From positions 464,004 to 528,003 of the forward strand of contig NZ_FTNF01000002.1 of assembly GCF_900156065.1 (NCBI RefSeq): a stretch of DNA of 64,000 nt, given 5' to 3'. The notes beneath the pieces were generated by a model. The model saw only the letters and a list, made by a program, of their open reading frames with translations. It was not told the DNA's origin and did not search any database. The first letter of the stretch is position 1; each line of letters begins with the position of its first letter. Source of the stretch: Micromonospora avicenniae. Its GTDB lineage: Bacteria > Actinomycetota > Actinomycetes > Mycobacteriales > Micromonosporaceae. A program made the translations under genes and the position numbers. Positions 9,312 through 19,236 of this stretch are shown piece by piece.

Positions 9312-9686
9312 TCAGGCGCCGGCCGGCGGCGGCGCGAAGACGCCGACGTGATTGCCGGCCGGGTCGAGCAGGTGGGCGAGGGTGAGGCCGTTCGGGTTCG
9401 TCTTCACCGGCACCACCACCTTGCCGCCGGCCGCCTCGGCGCGCCGGCAGGTCTCCGCCACGTCGGTCACCTGCACGTAGAAGATCGCGTAGTTCGGCCC
9501 GGTCCCGGCGGTGCCGCGGATCGCGCCGCCGATCCCGGCCCCGGCGCCCTCGGTCGTCCGGTACGACGTCTCCCCGGTCCCCTCCTCGGTGAAGCGCCAG
9601 CCGAAGAGGTCGCCGTAGAACCGCTGCGCCTCATCGGGCCGCTCGGTGCCGATCTCGAACCAGGTGACGGCGTTGCTGATGGTCAT
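9312..9686 (-). CDS. VOC (glyoxalase/bleomycin-resistance fold) protein
   Basis: 124 residues from ATG at 9686, preceded by GGGAGG. The vicinal-oxygen-chelate fold shows as the opening VTWFEIGTERPDEAQRFYGD, GWRFTEEGTGETSYRT, and the C-terminal LLDPAGNHVGVFAP. Members of this subgroup are mostly uncharacterised small metalloenzymes or ligand-binding proteins. An 18-bp perfect palindrome (9301-9318) overlaps the stop codon and could act as a terminator. Confidence 0.85.
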   Translation of the reverse strand: MTISNAVTWFEIGTERPDEAQRFYGDLFGWRFTEEGTGETSYRTTEGAGAGIGGAIRGTAGTGPNYAIFYVQVTDVAETCRRAEAAGGKVVVPVKTNPNGLTLAHLLDPAGNHVGVFAPPPAGA

Positions 9687-9729
9687 CTGTGGCCTCCCGT
9701 TCCACGCGCCGGCCACCCGGCCGGCGCTG

Positions 9730-12700
9730 TCAGGAGTCAGCCTCGACCTCGCTCGCGACACCGTGCTGTCGGCGTTTTCCGGCCAGGTCCACCACCTCCC
9801 GCACCAGCGGGCCCAACCGCCGCACCAGATCAAGGTGCTGCCTGCCGTACCGGGCCTCGAAGGCGGCGAGCAGCCCGGGGGTGAGGAACACCTCGCCGAG
9901 CCCTCGCTCGTGCAGGCGTACCAGCACCTCGGCGGTCACGCCGTCCAGAGCGATTTGGAGCTGGCCGACGCGGTCGCGCATCAGCGGGTTGACGATCCGG
10001 GCGAGCCGCAGATCCGTCACCTCGTTCGCGCCCAGCGCCCGCTGTGCGCAGCGCAGGAGCGCGAACCTCGCCGCCGGTTCCCCGAGCGGTTCGACCGGGC
10101 AGGCGGACAGCACCTCGGCCAGCAGTTCGGGAGACGCCGCACGGTCCGCGGCCAGCCGGTCGAACAGCAACCCCAGGAAGGCCGCCCGGTCCCACTCCGG
10201 CACCACCTCGGACACACCTGCCACCACCCGTACGCAGCGCAGGTAGACCTCGCGCCGTTCCCGCTCCGTCGCCGGTCGCAGGGGCAGGAGCCAGGCGTCC
10301 ACCAGCGCCCGGGCGGCCGAGGCGGAACCGCCCGACCCGTTCTGGAAGACGGCGAGCGCGGTGGTCAGCTTGTCGAGGAACGGCTCGACGGCGTGCACCA
10401 CCACGCCGGAGTCCGCATCGCAGGTCAGGTGGGCATTCCGCCGCAGCCGGGCCAGGAAGTCGCGCGACAGACCCCAGCCACTCCCCGCGCGCCCGGCGGG
10501 CAACCCCAACAGCCAGGCCACGTCCGCAGCGGGTGGAGCCGCGAGCCGATGGTGCGTCCAAATTCGGATGTCCCGCGCGCCGCCCTCCCCGAGTCGATCC
10601 AGCGCAAGCAGGTCGCTGAGGCCCTGCCACTCCTCCGGGTCGAGCTGGGACCGCCAGAGCCCCACCTGGGCCCGCCACTCGGCCACCGGATCGATGGCAT
10701 CGGGAAACAACTGTCGCCCGGTCACCGAACCACCGGCAGCGAGGGCGAGCAGCAGCAGATTGGCGCTGTAGGCGGCGTAGCGGGCGGGCACCCGCAGCCG
10801 CCGGGGACGGTAGTCGTCGAACCGCCGCGCCCCCGCGTTGTACGGGGCCTCCCGGAACAGGCGCAGCAGCAGATCCGCCCAGGCGTCCCGGTGCGCGGTG
10901 CTCCGCCCGGCCAGCCCTTCGCCGAGGAAGGCGAGCACGGTGGCCCGGGTGCTCAGCACCGCGTACGAGAGCAACGCGTGCAGCAGGTCGTCGTCGACCC
11001 CCGACCCTCCGCGCCAGGACAGGCTGGCCGCAGCGTCCCGGGCGACCAGGTCGTCCACCACCTCTGCGGTGAGCCGGGCCACCAGGTACTCGCCGAACGT
11101 GGCGTGCAGGAACTCGTACGTCTCGCGCCGCCGCTCGTCGAGGGCGGCGCGGGACCGGTGTATGAAGAAGAATCGGCCGAGCACCACCTCCGCCGCCGCC
11201 AGCGGCACCCGGAGCCCCGGACGTTCGCGTGCCGGCGCGCCGCTCAGCGGCAACGCCGCCAGGTCACCGTCCAATTCGGTCGCGGTGACCCACTGGGCGC
11301 CCCGGTTGAACATCGCGAACGCGACGACGGCGAGCCGACGCAACTCCTCCTCGACCGCCCGGCCCAGCTCCCGATCGGGCAGGCCGTCGCGCTCCTTGAC
11401 CACCTCGCGACGGGCGAAGCGGCTCAGCAGCCGCTCGTAGAGTTCCCACCGGCGCAGCTCCCCGGCCTGACGCAGGTCGCCGCCCTCCGCGTCGTAGAGC
11501 GCCAGCATCAGCAGCAGCAGAGGCTGCGTCGCCAGCTCGCGGTGCGACAGCACGATCTCCCGGTCCAGCGGGCGCGCGCCGAGCGCCCGGAAGGCGGCGC
11601 GATTGACCCGGTTCCAGGTCTCCACCCAGGTCCCGACCCGCGGCTCGTCGAAGGGCTCCAGCCGGACCGCGATGGTGCCGGGCGGCGACGGGGCCCGGTC
11701 CGCCACGCTGGTCCGGCTGGTCACCAGCACCGCCACCGGTCGACCCTGGTCTGCCTCGCGACGCTGGAACGCGGCCACCCGCCGCAGGTAGTCGGTCTGG
11801 CTGACCCCGGTCGCCTGCAGCAGCTCGTCGAACCCGTCGAGCAGGACGACCGGAAGCGCGTCCTTCGCGGACCGGGACAGGGTGGGCCAGTCGAGCCGTT
11901 CCCCGGTGTCGTTACGGATCGCCTGCTCGATCTGGTCCTGCAGGTCACCGGCGGCATGGACGTCGCGGAGCGTCACCCGGACCACGAGGAAGTCGGCCGC
12001 CGGCAGTTGCGCGGCGACCACGCGGGTCAGTACCGACTTGCCGGAGCCCGGCTGCCCGAGCACCAGCAGTGGGGCCCGGGTCGCGCCGGGCGAGGTGAGG
12101 TGCACGACGAGGCCCTGCCACAGGTCGTCGCGCACCGGCCGGCCCTCCCACCAGCTCTCGTCACTGGGCCGGGCGTTCGGGCCGAGTTCCGCGATCCGGC
12201 AGAGCGGCGGCACGTACGCCTCGCCGAGGGACGGCACGGTCAGCCCGGCCGGCACGTCGCCGGAGGCGATGATCGGTCGACGCAGCTCGGCGGCGTACGC
12301 GACACCGAGGGCGGCCCGCCGGTCGTCCGGCGCCCGCCCGGTCGAGATGCCGACCAGCACGCGCTGCATCTCGGCCAGCCCGAGCGAGAGGCGGTGCAGC
12401 TCCTGCCGGGTCGCCTCGTGCTCGTGCAGGCCGAGCCAGAACGACACCTCGGGGAAGTCGGCCGCGAGCTGGGTCAACAGGTCCCGGTGCCGGTCGGCGG
12501 CGGACTCCGGGAGACGGCCCAACGCCTGCTCGGTCGCCCGCCAGCGCCGGTCGAACAGCGTGTCGGCGATCGCCAGGCCGCGCAGGAACGTAAGGAAGGC
12601 CACCACCAGTTCCTGGTAGTAGCCGACGAGGGCCGATCGCAGGGCGGGGTAGGGCAGGTGCGGACCCGGGACCGGCGCGGGGGTGGCGAAGAGAGCGGCG

Positions 12701-13083
12701 GTGAGATCGTCGGCCGGGCGGGCCCCGGCCAGGATCAGCTGCTCGGACCGGCCGATCCTCAGGTCGCCGACGCTGAACGGCAGGTCCAGTTCACCCAGCT
12801 GCTCGAAGAAGGCGGTGACCGCGATGACGGCGTGCGCCGCCTCCAGCCGTCGCGTCCGTCCGTACCGCGACAGTCCGGAACGTTTCTCCGCGACGCCGCG
12901 CACCAGTTCGTGACCGAGCCGGACGAACTCCGTCCGCGCGTCGAAGATGCCGAGCAGTGCCGGCACCGGCACCGCGGCGACGAGCAGCGTGCCGGCCGTC
13001 AGCTTGTCGAACCAGTCGACGAGGCGGCTCTTCTCCCCACCCAGTAGGCGTACGGCGTCGGCGTAACCGAGTGCGTCGGGCAC
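9730..13083 (-). CDS. NACHT-domain STAND NTPase with N-terminal helical domain
   Basis: 1117 residues from GTG 13083, chosen because GGGAGGA lies nine bases upstream and the conserved N-terminus ALGYADAVRLLGG begins there. Residues 1-235 are a helical module resembling the NNH (NACHT N-terminal helical) domains of actinobacteria, with SRYGRTRRLEAAHAVIAVTA. The NTPase follows: Walker A GQPGSGKS (343-350), Walker B VVLLDGFDELL (412-422) with the NACHT-type second acid, and sensor VLVTSRT (452-458). The remaining 600 residues are helical, without clear repeats, and probably form the ligand sensor. Bacterial NACHT proteins are known anti-phage factors related to animal NLRs; this role is inferred, not shown. 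It stands alone, with no effector gene beside it. Confidence 0.88.
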   Translation of the reverse strand: MPDALGYADAVRLLGGEKSRLVDWFDKLTAGTLLVAAVPVPALLGIFDARTEFVRLGHELVRGVAEKRSGLSRYGRTRRLEAAHAVIAVTAFFEQLGELDLPFSVGDLRIGRSEQLILAGARPADDLTAALFATPAPVPGPHLPYPALRSALVGYYQELVVAFLTFLRGLAIADTLFDRRWRATEQALGRLPESAADRHRDLLTQLAADFPEVSFWLGLHEHEATRQELHRLSLGLAEMQRVLVGISTGRAPDDRRAALGVAYAAELRRPIIASGDVPAGLTVPSLGEAYVPPLCRIAELGPNARPSDESWWEGRPVRDDLWQGLVVHLTSPGATRAPLLVLGQPGSGKSVLTRVVAAQLPAADFLVVRVTLRDVHAAGDLQDQIEQAIRNDTGERLDWPTLSRSAKDALPVVLLDGFDELLQATGVSQTDYLRRVAAFQRREADQGRPVAVLVTSRTSVADRAPSPPGTIAVRLEPFDEPRVGTWVETWNRVNRAAFRALGARPLDREIVLSHRELATQPLLLLMLALYDAEGGDLRQAGELRRWELYERLLSRFARREVVKERDGLPDRELGRAVEEELRRLAVVAFAMFNRGAQWVTATELDGDLAALPLSGAPARERPGLRVPLAAAEVVLGRFFFIHRSRAALDERRRETYEFLHATFGEYLVARLTAEVVDDLVARDAAASLSWRGGSGVDDDLLHALLSYAVLSTRATVLAFLGEGLAGRSTAHRDAWADLLLRLFREAPYNAGARRFDDYRPRRLRVPARYAAYSANLLLLALAAGGSVTGRQLFPDAIDPVAEWRAQVGLWRSQLDPEEWQGLSDLLALDRLGEGGARDIRIWTHHRLAAPPAADVAWLLGLPAGRAGSGWGLSRDFLARLRRNAHLTCDADSGVVVHAVEPFLDKLTTALAVFQNGSGGSASAARALVDAWLLPLRPATERERREVYLRCVRVVAGVSEVVPEWDRAAFLGLLFDRLAADRAASPELLAEVLSACPVEPLGEPAARFALLRCAQRALGANEVTDLRLARIVNPLMRDRVGQLQIALDGVTAEVLVRLHERGLGEVFLTPGLLAAFEARYGRQHLDLVRRLGPLVREVVDLAGKRRQHGVASEVEADS

Positions 13084-13218
13084 TGCACGCTCCTCCCGTC
13101 GGAGCTCCCAGAATGCCGTGCTGGGGGCCCGCCGCGCTGTCCCGGCTCGCCGAAGCGTCACCAGCCGCCGTTCTCCACCTCCGCATCGGTCGAGGCGTCG
13201 CGGTGTGGCCGCCGGCGC

Positions 13219-13911
13219 TCAGACCAGACTGAGCGGGCGCACCCGCTCGTGGGGGATGTCGAGGTCGTCGAGGCTCAGTTCCCGGGTCACCACCTCGGAC
13301 AGCGGCTGCACGGACACGATCCGGTCGGTGCGGAAGGCGCGGATTCCGGCGCGTAGCCGGCACCAGGCGAGCAGGTACCAGTGCAGCGGGTTGCCCAGGT
13401 AGCCCAACGGCTCCACCTCACGCAGCGAGTCGGCGCCGGTGCGGTCGGCGTACCGGATGCGAAGCACCCGCCGCGCGAGGACCGCGTCGGCGACCGCGGC
13501 CGGGACAGGCGTCACCGGCCCGTCACCGATGAGGTGCACCCGGCCGGCGAGCCGGTGCGCCTCGGCGACGTCCGCTGCCGGCATCACGGCGACGAGCTTG
13601 CGCAGCGCGGTGGCGGCGGCCGCGGCGAACGGCGTGCCGCCCAGCCGGTGCAGCGCCATCGCCATCGCCACGGCCTCACCGGCGGTCAGGTTGACCGGTG
13701 GCAGGGTGCGGGCGCGGTCGAGCACGTAGCCGCCGGTGCGGCCCGGTTCGGCCCAGATCGGCACCCCGGACTGTTGGAGCGCGCCGATGTCGCGTTCGAT
13801 GGTGCGGCTGCTCACCTCGAAGCGCGCGGCCAGCCAGCGGGCGCTGCGCGGCCGTGGTGACACCGCCCGCAGCTCCTCGACCAGGGCGTAGAGGCGGTCG
13901 GTGCGGTTCAC
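13219..13911 (-). CDS. YafY-type transcriptional regulator (HTH + WYL)
   Basis: 230 residues from GTG 13911. N-terminal winged HTH (RWLAARFEVSSRTIERDIGALQQSG, residues about 24-50) and a C-terminal WYL domain (RVLRIRYADRTG ... PLGYLGNPLHWYLLAWCRLR). WYL regulators bind nucleic-acid or nucleotide ligands and often control defence or DNA-repair genes. It lies just upstream of the NACHT gene on the same strand (135 bases apart), so it is a candidate regulator of it, but this is positional inference only. Confidence 0.88.
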   Translation of the reverse strand: MNRTDRLYALVEELRAVSPRPRSARWLAARFEVSSRTIERDIGALQQSGVPIWAEPGRTGGYVLDRARTLPPVNLTAGEAVAMAMALHRLGGTPFAAAAATALRKLVAVMPAADVAEAHRLAGRVHLIGDGPVTPVPAAVADAVLARRVLRIRYADRTGADSLREVEPLGYLGNPLHWYLLAWCRLRAGIRAFRTDRIVSVQPLSEVVTRELSLDDLDIPHERVRPLSLV

Positions 13912-13967
13912 CGCGTCAGGCTAGGCCGGGGGTACGACAACCCGTGCGTCCCGGCGGCGGCGACCGG

Positions 13968-15317
13968 TCAGAGGGACAGGTAGCGCTGCCGCTCGTACGG
14001 GGTGACCTCGCGGCGGTACTGCTCCCACTCGGCCCGCTTGTTACGGAGGAAGAAGTCGAAGACGTGCTCACCGAGCACCTCGGCGACCAGTTCCGAGCCG
14101 GCCATCACGTCGATCGCCTCGGCGAGGTTCTCCGGCAGCGCCTCGTACCCCATGGCACGGCGCTCCGCGCTGGTCAGCGACCAGACGTCGTCCTCGGCTC
14201 CGGGCGGCAGCTCGTAGCCCTCCTCGATCCCCTTCAGGCCGGCGCCGAGCAGCACCGCGAAGGCCAGGTAGGGGTTGGCCGCCGAGTCCGGCGAACGCAC
14301 CTCGACCCGGGCCGAGTTCGGCTTGCCGTAGGCGGGCACCCGCACCAGCGCCGAACGGTTCAGGTGACCCCAGCAGACGTACGCCGGGCTCTCGGTGATC
14401 CGGTCCGGCAACGCCAGCGGGAAGAGCCTCTTGTACGAGTTGACCCACTGGTTGGTGACCGCGGTGTACTCGCGGGCGTGCACCAGCAGGCCGGCGATGA
14501 AGGACTTCGCCACCTTGGAGAGCTTCATCGGGTCGCTGCCGTCGTGGAACGCGTTGCGTTCCCCCTCGAACAGCGACAGGTGGGTGTGCATGCCGCTGCC
14601 CGGCTGGTCGGTGAAGGGCTTCGGCATGAAGGTGGCCTGCACGCCGGTCGAGAGCGCGACCTCCTTGACCACGTGCCGGAACGTCATGATGTTGTCGGCG
14701 GTGGTGAGCGCGTCGGCGTAGCGCAGGTCGATCTCCTGCTGCCCGGGCGCCACCTCGTGGTGGCTGAACTCCACCGAGATGCCGATCCGCTCCAGGGCCA
14801 GCACCGCCTGACGCCGGAAGTCCCGCGCCACCGCGTGGGTGGTGTGCTCGAAGTAGCCGCCGGTGTCGACCGGGATCGGCAGCGAGCCGTCCTGCGGGCC
14901 GTCCTCCAGCAGGAAGAACTCGATCTCGGGGTGGGTGTAGAAGGTGAAGCCCTTGTCGGCGGCCTTGGAGAGCGCCCGGCGCAGCACGTGCCGCGGGTCG
15001 GCCCAGGACGGGCTGCCGTCGGGGAGCAGGATGTCGCAGAACATCCGGGCGCTCTCGCCGCTGACGCCGCCCTCGAACGGGAAGACCTGGAAGGTGGTCG
15101 GATCGGGCATGGCCACCATGTCGGATTCGAAGACCCGGGCGAAGCCCTCGATGGCCGAGCCGTCGAAGCCGATGCCCTCCTCGAACGCGGCCTCCAGCTC
15201 GGCGGGGGCGACCGAGACGCTCTTGAGCGTCCCCAGCACGTCGGTGAACCACAGCCGGACGAACCGGATGTCCCGCTCTTCCAGCGTACGGAGGACGAAC
15301 TCCTGCTGACGGTCCAC
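13968..15317 (-). CDS. glnA2: Glutamine synthetase-like enzyme GlnA2 (type I, alpha subgroup)
   Basis: 449 residues. GTG 15317 is chosen over GTG 15335 because VDRQQEFVLRTLEERDIRFV matches the MDRQxEF start of mycobacterial GlnA2 and GAGGGG lies just upstream. GS core motifs are present: GFDGSAIEGFA, EIEFFLL, GMHTHLS, NRSALVRVP, RVEVRSPDSAANPY. At the site where GlnA1 has the adenylylated Tyr (NLYDLP) this protein has DDVWSLT, so GlnE should not modify it. In Streptomyces the GlnA2/GlnA3 paralogues have been described as gamma-glutamylpolyamine synthetases, so polyamine use is as likely as ammonium assimilation. Confidence 0.93.
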   Translation of the reverse strand: MDRQQEFVLRTLEERDIRFVRLWFTDVLGTLKSVSVAPAELEAAFEEGIGFDGSAIEGFARVFESDMVAMPDPTTFQVFPFEGGVSGESARMFCDILLPDGSPSWADPRHVLRRALSKAADKGFTFYTHPEIEFFLLEDGPQDGSLPIPVDTGGYFEHTTHAVARDFRRQAVLALERIGISVEFSHHEVAPGQQEIDLRYADALTTADNIMTFRHVVKEVALSTGVQATFMPKPFTDQPGSGMHTHLSLFEGERNAFHDGSDPMKLSKVAKSFIAGLLVHAREYTAVTNQWVNSYKRLFPLALPDRITESPAYVCWGHLNRSALVRVPAYGKPNSARVEVRSPDSAANPYLAFAVLLGAGLKGIEEGYELPPGAEDDVWSLTSAERRAMGYEALPENLAEAIDVMAGSELVAEVLGEHVFDFFLRNKRAEWEQYRREVTPYERQRYLSL

Positions 15318-15565
15318 TTCCACCCCTCGTGACACTCTTCTCCGCCGCGGCCGGCCGGGCCGGCACGGCCTGACCGACCAGTCTCCACGGGCCTGGTTAC
15401 GCCGACGTTACGCGACCGGCCGGCACCCGGCCCGAGGTGTCCCAGCAGGGGAACCGGCGGATCGCGGAGCCACCCGCACGGACCCCTCGGGGCGCCCCGA
15501 GCGCGGGCCGGCCAACCTCCGACGCCCACGGTGTCGGCCCCCGCACTCTGGGGCAAGATGGGGTC

Positions 15566-17326
15566 ATGCCCACCCTGCGTATCGCTTTGTCACAGGTCAA
15601 CCCGACCGTCGGTGATCTCGTCGGCAACGCGCACCTGGTCCGCGCCTGGACCCGGCGGGCCGCCGACGCGGGTGCGCAGCTCGTCGCGTTCCCCGAGATG
15701 ATGCTGACCGGGTACCCGGTGGAGGACCTGGTCTTCCGGCGGTCGTTCGTGGCGGCCTCCAGGGCCGCGCTGAGCCGGCTCGCCGAGGATCTGGCCGCGG
15801 ACGGGCTGGGCGAGCTGCCGGTGATCGTCGGCTACCTGGACGCCGATGGGCCACCGCAGGTCTCCGGCGACGCCGAGCCGGGCCGGGGAGCACGCAACGC
15901 CGCCGCGCTGCTGCACCGCGGCGCGGTGGTCGCCACCTACTTCAAGCACCACCTGCCCAACTACGGCGTCTTCGACGAGGACCGCTACTTCGTGCCCGGC
16001 GACATGCTGACCGTGGTGCGGATCGGCGGGGTGGACGTGGCGCTGACCATCTGCGAGGACCTGTGGCAGGCGGGTGGCCCGTTCGCCGCGGCCCGCGAGG
16101 CCGGGGTCGGCCTGGTGGTCAACATCAACGGTTCGCCGTACGAACTCAACAAGGACGACATCCGGCTGCCGCTGGTCCGGCGCCGGGCCGCGGAGGCCGG
16201 CGCCACCATCGCGTACGTCAACATGATCGGCGGCCAGGACGAGTTGGTCTTCGAGGGCGACTCGATGATCGTCTCGGCCGACGGCGAGCTGCTCGCCCGC
16301 GCCCCGCAGTTCGCGGAGCACCTGCTGGTGCACGACCTGGAGCTGCCCACCGCCGGGGAGTCGGTCGGTGCGGGCGACCGGGTCGCCGACGGGCTGCGGG
16401 TGATCCGCGCCACCGTGAGCGGGAGCCTGCCGGCCCCGGCGGGCCCGCGCGCGGTCGACGGGACGATCGAGCCGGTCGCCGACGAGGCCGAGGTCTGGCA
16501 CGCGCTGGTGCTCGGGCTGCGTGACTACGTCAACAAGAACCGCTTCCCGTCGGTGGTGCTCGGCCTCTCCGGCGGCATCGACTCGTCCGTGGTGGGCGCG
16601 CTGGCCGTCGACGCGCTGGGCCCGGAGCGGGTCGTCGGAGTCTCCCTGCCCAGCCAGCACTCCTCCGAGCATTCCCGCGAGGACGCGGCGGAGCTCGCCA
16701 AGCGCACCGGGCTGGACTACCGGATCGAGCCGATCCAGCCGATGGTGGACACGTTCCTGGCCAACATGTCGCTCTCCGGCGTGACGGTGGAGAACCTCCA
16801 GGCCCGCGTACGCGGCGTGATCCTGATGGCACTGTCGAACCAGGAAGGCCACCTGGTCCTGACCACCGGCAACAAGAGCGAGCTGGCGGTCGGCTACTCG
16901 ACGCTCTACGGCGATTCGGTCGGCGGCTTCAACCCGGTGAAGGACGTCTGGAAGACGCTCATCTGGCGGCTGGCCAAGTGGCGCAACGCCGACGCCGTCC
17001 GACGCGGCGAGACCCCGCCGATCCCGGAGAGCTCGATCGGCAAGCCGCCGAGCGCCGAACTGAGCCCGGGCCAGCTCGACAGCGACACGCTGCCCGACTA
17101 CGACGTGCTCGACCCGATCCTGATCGGCTACGTCGACGGCGACCTCGGCCGCGACGGGCTGGTCGAGGCGGGGCACGACCCGGCGGTGGTCGACAAGGTG
17201 CTGCGGATGGTGGATACCGCCGAGTACAAGCGACGGCAGTCGGCGCCCGGTACGAAGATCTCGATGAAGGCGTTCGGCCGGGACCGGCGGCTTCCGGTCA
17301 CCAACCGCTGGCGCGAGCACGGCTGA
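15566..17326 (+). CDS. nadE: Glutamine-dependent NAD+ synthetase
   Basis: 586 residues from ATG 15566. It makes NAD+ from deamido-NAD+ with ATP and glutamine. The N-terminal nitrilase-like glutaminase carries the Glu-Lys-Cys triad in [22 protein letters not shown] and LTICEDLW; the C-terminal synthetase has the P-loop SGGIDSS (about residue 335) and [12 protein letters not shown]. The gene diverges from glnA2 with about 250 bases between starts. An ATG at 15558 is out of frame. Actinobacteria commonly use this two-domain form. Confidence 0.97.
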   Translation: MPTLRIALSQVNPTVGDLVGNAHLVRAWTRRAADAGAQLVAFPEMMLTGYPVEDLVFRRSFVAASRAALSRLAEDLAADGLGELPVIVGYLDADGPPQVSGDAEPGRGARNAAALLHRGAVVATYFKHHLPNYGVFDEDRYFVPGDMLTVVRIGGVDVALTICEDLWQAGGPFAAAREAGVGLVVNINGSPYELNKDDIRLPLVRRRAAEAGATIAYVNMIGGQDELVFEGDSMIVSADGELLARAPQFAEHLLVHDLELPTAGESVGAGDRVADGLRVIRATVSGSLPAPAGPRAVDGTIEPVADEAEVWHALVLGLRDYVNKNRFPSVVLGLSGGIDSSVVGALAVDALGPERVVGVSLPSQHSSEHSREDAAELAKRTGLDYRIEPIQPMVDTFLANMSLSGVTVENLQARVRGVILMALSNQEGHLVLTTGNKSELAVGYSTLYGDSVGGFNPVKDVWKTLIWRLAKWRNADAVRRGETPPIPESSIGKPPSAELSPGQLDSDTLPDYDVLDPILIGYVDGDLGRDGLVEAGHDPAVVDKVLRMVDTAEYKRRQSAPGTKISMKAFGRDRRLPVTNRWREHG

Positions 17327-17457
17327 CCGCACTCCCCCACTCGGTCGGGTCGCGGAGTGAAATCCTCCACTGCGCTCTGCCGCCGCCGGTTCGTCCGGTG
17401 CGACGATCGGGGCGGGACCCGGGGACCGCGCACGCGGCCTCGAGGAAGGAGAGAGTC

Positions 17458-18303
17458 ATGGTGGAGTCCACCTCGACCGAGGTGACCGCCCTCTATGGCG
17501 GACCGGCGACCCGACGGGTACGCACCCGCGATCTGATCGCCGCCAAGAAACGTGGCGAGCGGTGGCCGATGCTCACGTCGTACGACCAGTACACCGCCTC
17601 GATCTTCGACCAGGCCGGCATCCCGGTGCTGCTGGTCGGCGACTCGGCGGCGAACAACGTCTTCGGCTACGAGACGACCATCCCGGTCACCGCCGAGGAC
17701 CTGCTGCCGCTGGTACGTGCCGTGGTCCGGGCCACCCGGCAGGCGCTGATCGTCGGCGACCTGCCCTTCGGCTCGTACGAGGAGGGCCCGCAGCAGGCGT
17801 TGCGTACCGCCGTGCGGTTCATGAAGGAGGGCGGCTGCCACGCCGTCAAGCTGGAGGGCGGCCGGCGTTGCGCCGAGCAGATCGCCGCGATCACCGGCGC
17901 CGGCATTCCGGTGATGGCGCACATCGGCTTCACCCCGCAGAGCGAGCACGCCATCGGCGGCTACCGCGTGCAGGGGCGGGGCGACGCCGCCGAGGAGGTC
18001 CTCGCCGACGCCCGGGCGGTGGCCGAGGCGGGCGCGTTCGCGGTCGTCCTGGAGATGGTGCCCGGCGAGGTCGCGAAGCGGATCACCAACGAGCTGGACA
18101 TCCCGACCGTCGGCATCGGCGCTGGCCCGGACACCGACGCCCAGGTACTGGTCTGGCAGGACATGGCCGGCCTGCGCAGCGGCAAGGCGCCCCGCTTCGT
18201 CAAGCGGTACGCCGACCTGGCCGGCACCCTCGCCGACGCCACCCGCCGGTTCGCCGACGAGGTACGCGGCGGCGAGTTCCCGGCCGCCGAACACACCTTC
18301 TAG
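17458..18303 (+). CDS. panB: 3-methyl-2-oxobutanoate hydroxymethyltransferase (pantothenate synthesis)
   Basis: 281 residues, ATG 17458 preceded by AGGAAGGAGAG. PanB transfers a hydroxymethyl group from methylene-tetrahydrofolate to ketoisovalerate, the first committed step to pantothenate and CoA. Family motifs: [70 protein letters not shown]. It is downstream of nadE on the same strand (130 bases) and followed by a strong hairpin. A cofactor-synthesis neighbourhood of glnA2, nadE and panB is conserved in actinobacteria. Confidence 0.96.
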   Translation: MVESTSTEVTALYGGPATRRVRTRDLIAAKKRGERWPMLTSYDQYTASIFDQAGIPVLLVGDSAANNVFGYETTIPVTAEDLLPLVRAVVRATRQALIVGDLPFGSYEEGPQQALRTAVRFMKEGGCHAVKLEGGRRCAEQIAAITGAGIPVMAHIGFTPQSEHAIGGYRVQGRGDAAEEVLADARAVAEAGAFAVVLEMVPGEVAKRITNELDIPTVGIGAGPDTDAQVLVWQDMAGLRSGKAPRFVKRYADLAGTLADATRRFADEVRGGEFPAAEHTF

Positions 18304-18315
18304 GGAGTGGGCTTC

Positions 18316-18347
18316 GGACGCCGGCCACCAGCGGGTGGCCGGCGTCC
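18316..18347 (+). terminator. Intrinsic terminator after panB
   Basis: A perfect 14-bp stem, GGACGCCGGCCACC at 18316-18329 and its complement at 18334-18347, closed by a four-base loop, starting 13 bases after the panB stop and before a convergent gene. No U-tract, as usual at this GC content. Confidence 0.8.
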
Positions 18348-18411
18348 GGTCGTCCGAGCAGCCGGTGAGTTCGGGCGCGTCGTTGAAGCGACGGCAGGCG
18401 GGGCCACGACG

Positions 18412-19110
18412 TCAGAGGTCGGTGACGCGGATGCCGGCGTGGGCCTTGTAGCGCTTGTTGATGGCGATCAGGTTGGCGGTGAACGCTTCGATCTGGTGTG
18501 CGTTACGCAACCGGCCGGCGTAGATACCGCGCATGCCGGGGATCCGGGCGGCGAGCGCGGCGACGACACCCACGAGTTCCCGGTCCTCGGTGCAGATCAG
18601 GACGTCCAGTTCGATCCGGTCGATCTCCGGGTCGGCCAGCAGCGGCGCGCTGACGTGGTTGAACGCCGCGCAGACCCGGGAGTCCGGCAGCAGCCCGGCC
18701 GCCTGCTGCACCGCGCTGCCCTCCTGGACCTGCAGAGGGTACGGACCCTGCTTGTCGAACCCGAGCGGGTTCACGCAGTCGACGACGATCTTGCCGGCGA
18801 GCGGCTCGGCGAGCCCCGCCACGGTGGCCGCGTGGCCGTCCCACGGCACCGCGATGATGACCACGTCGCTGCGCCGGGCCACCTCCTCGTTGTCCGCGCC
18901 GGCCACGCTCGTCCCGGCCGCCACACCCGGCAGCGCCGCGATCTCCTCCGCCGACGCGGCCGCCCGCTCGGCGGAGCGCGAACCGATCAGCACGGCCTGG
19001 CCGGCCCGGGCGAACCGGTAGGCGAGGCCTCGTCCCTGGTCACCGGTGCCGCCGATGATGCCGACGGTCAGTCCGGACACGTCGGGCAGCGTGCTCGCGT
19101 CGTATGCCAT
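18412..19110 (-). CDS. NADPH-dependent F420 reductase (F420H2:NADP+ oxidoreductase-like)
   Basis: 232 residues from ATG 19110. Rossmann start GLTVGIIGGTGDQGRGLAYR, then NADP-type VLIGSRSAERA, VVIIAVPWDGH, IVVDCVNPLGFD and CAAFNHVSAP fit the Fno family, which moves hydride between F420 and NADP(H). Micromonosporaceae make F420, so the role fits. It is convergent with panB and downstream of the RNB exonuclease on the same strand. Confidence 0.88.
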   Translation of the reverse strand: MAYDASTLPDVSGLTVGIIGGTGDQGRGLAYRFARAGQAVLIGSRSAERAAASAEEIAALPGVAAGTSVAGADNEEVARRSDVVIIAVPWDGHAATVAGLAEPLAGKIVVDCVNPLGFDKQGPYPLQVQEGSAVQQAAGLLPDSRVCAAFNHVSAPLLADPEIDRIELDVLICTEDRELVGVVAALAARIPGMRGIYAGRLRNAHQIEAFTANLIAINKRYKAHAGIRVTDL

Positions 19111-19236
19111 GACCTCATCCTCGCAAACCCGCAGCCGCGCCCGGGAAGGCAGGCACCGCCACGCCGAACGGGTCGCCGGAGTCCGGTCGCGCACCGCCGC
19201 GTGACGGGCGCGGCCCGGCCGCGCCGTCGGTGACGG

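Noticed and set aside
9646..13047. Plus-strand open frame of about 1133 codons opposite the NACHT gene
   Set aside because: Antisense shadow: low-complexity Gln/Arg/Pro/Gly sequence, no ribosome site or motif.
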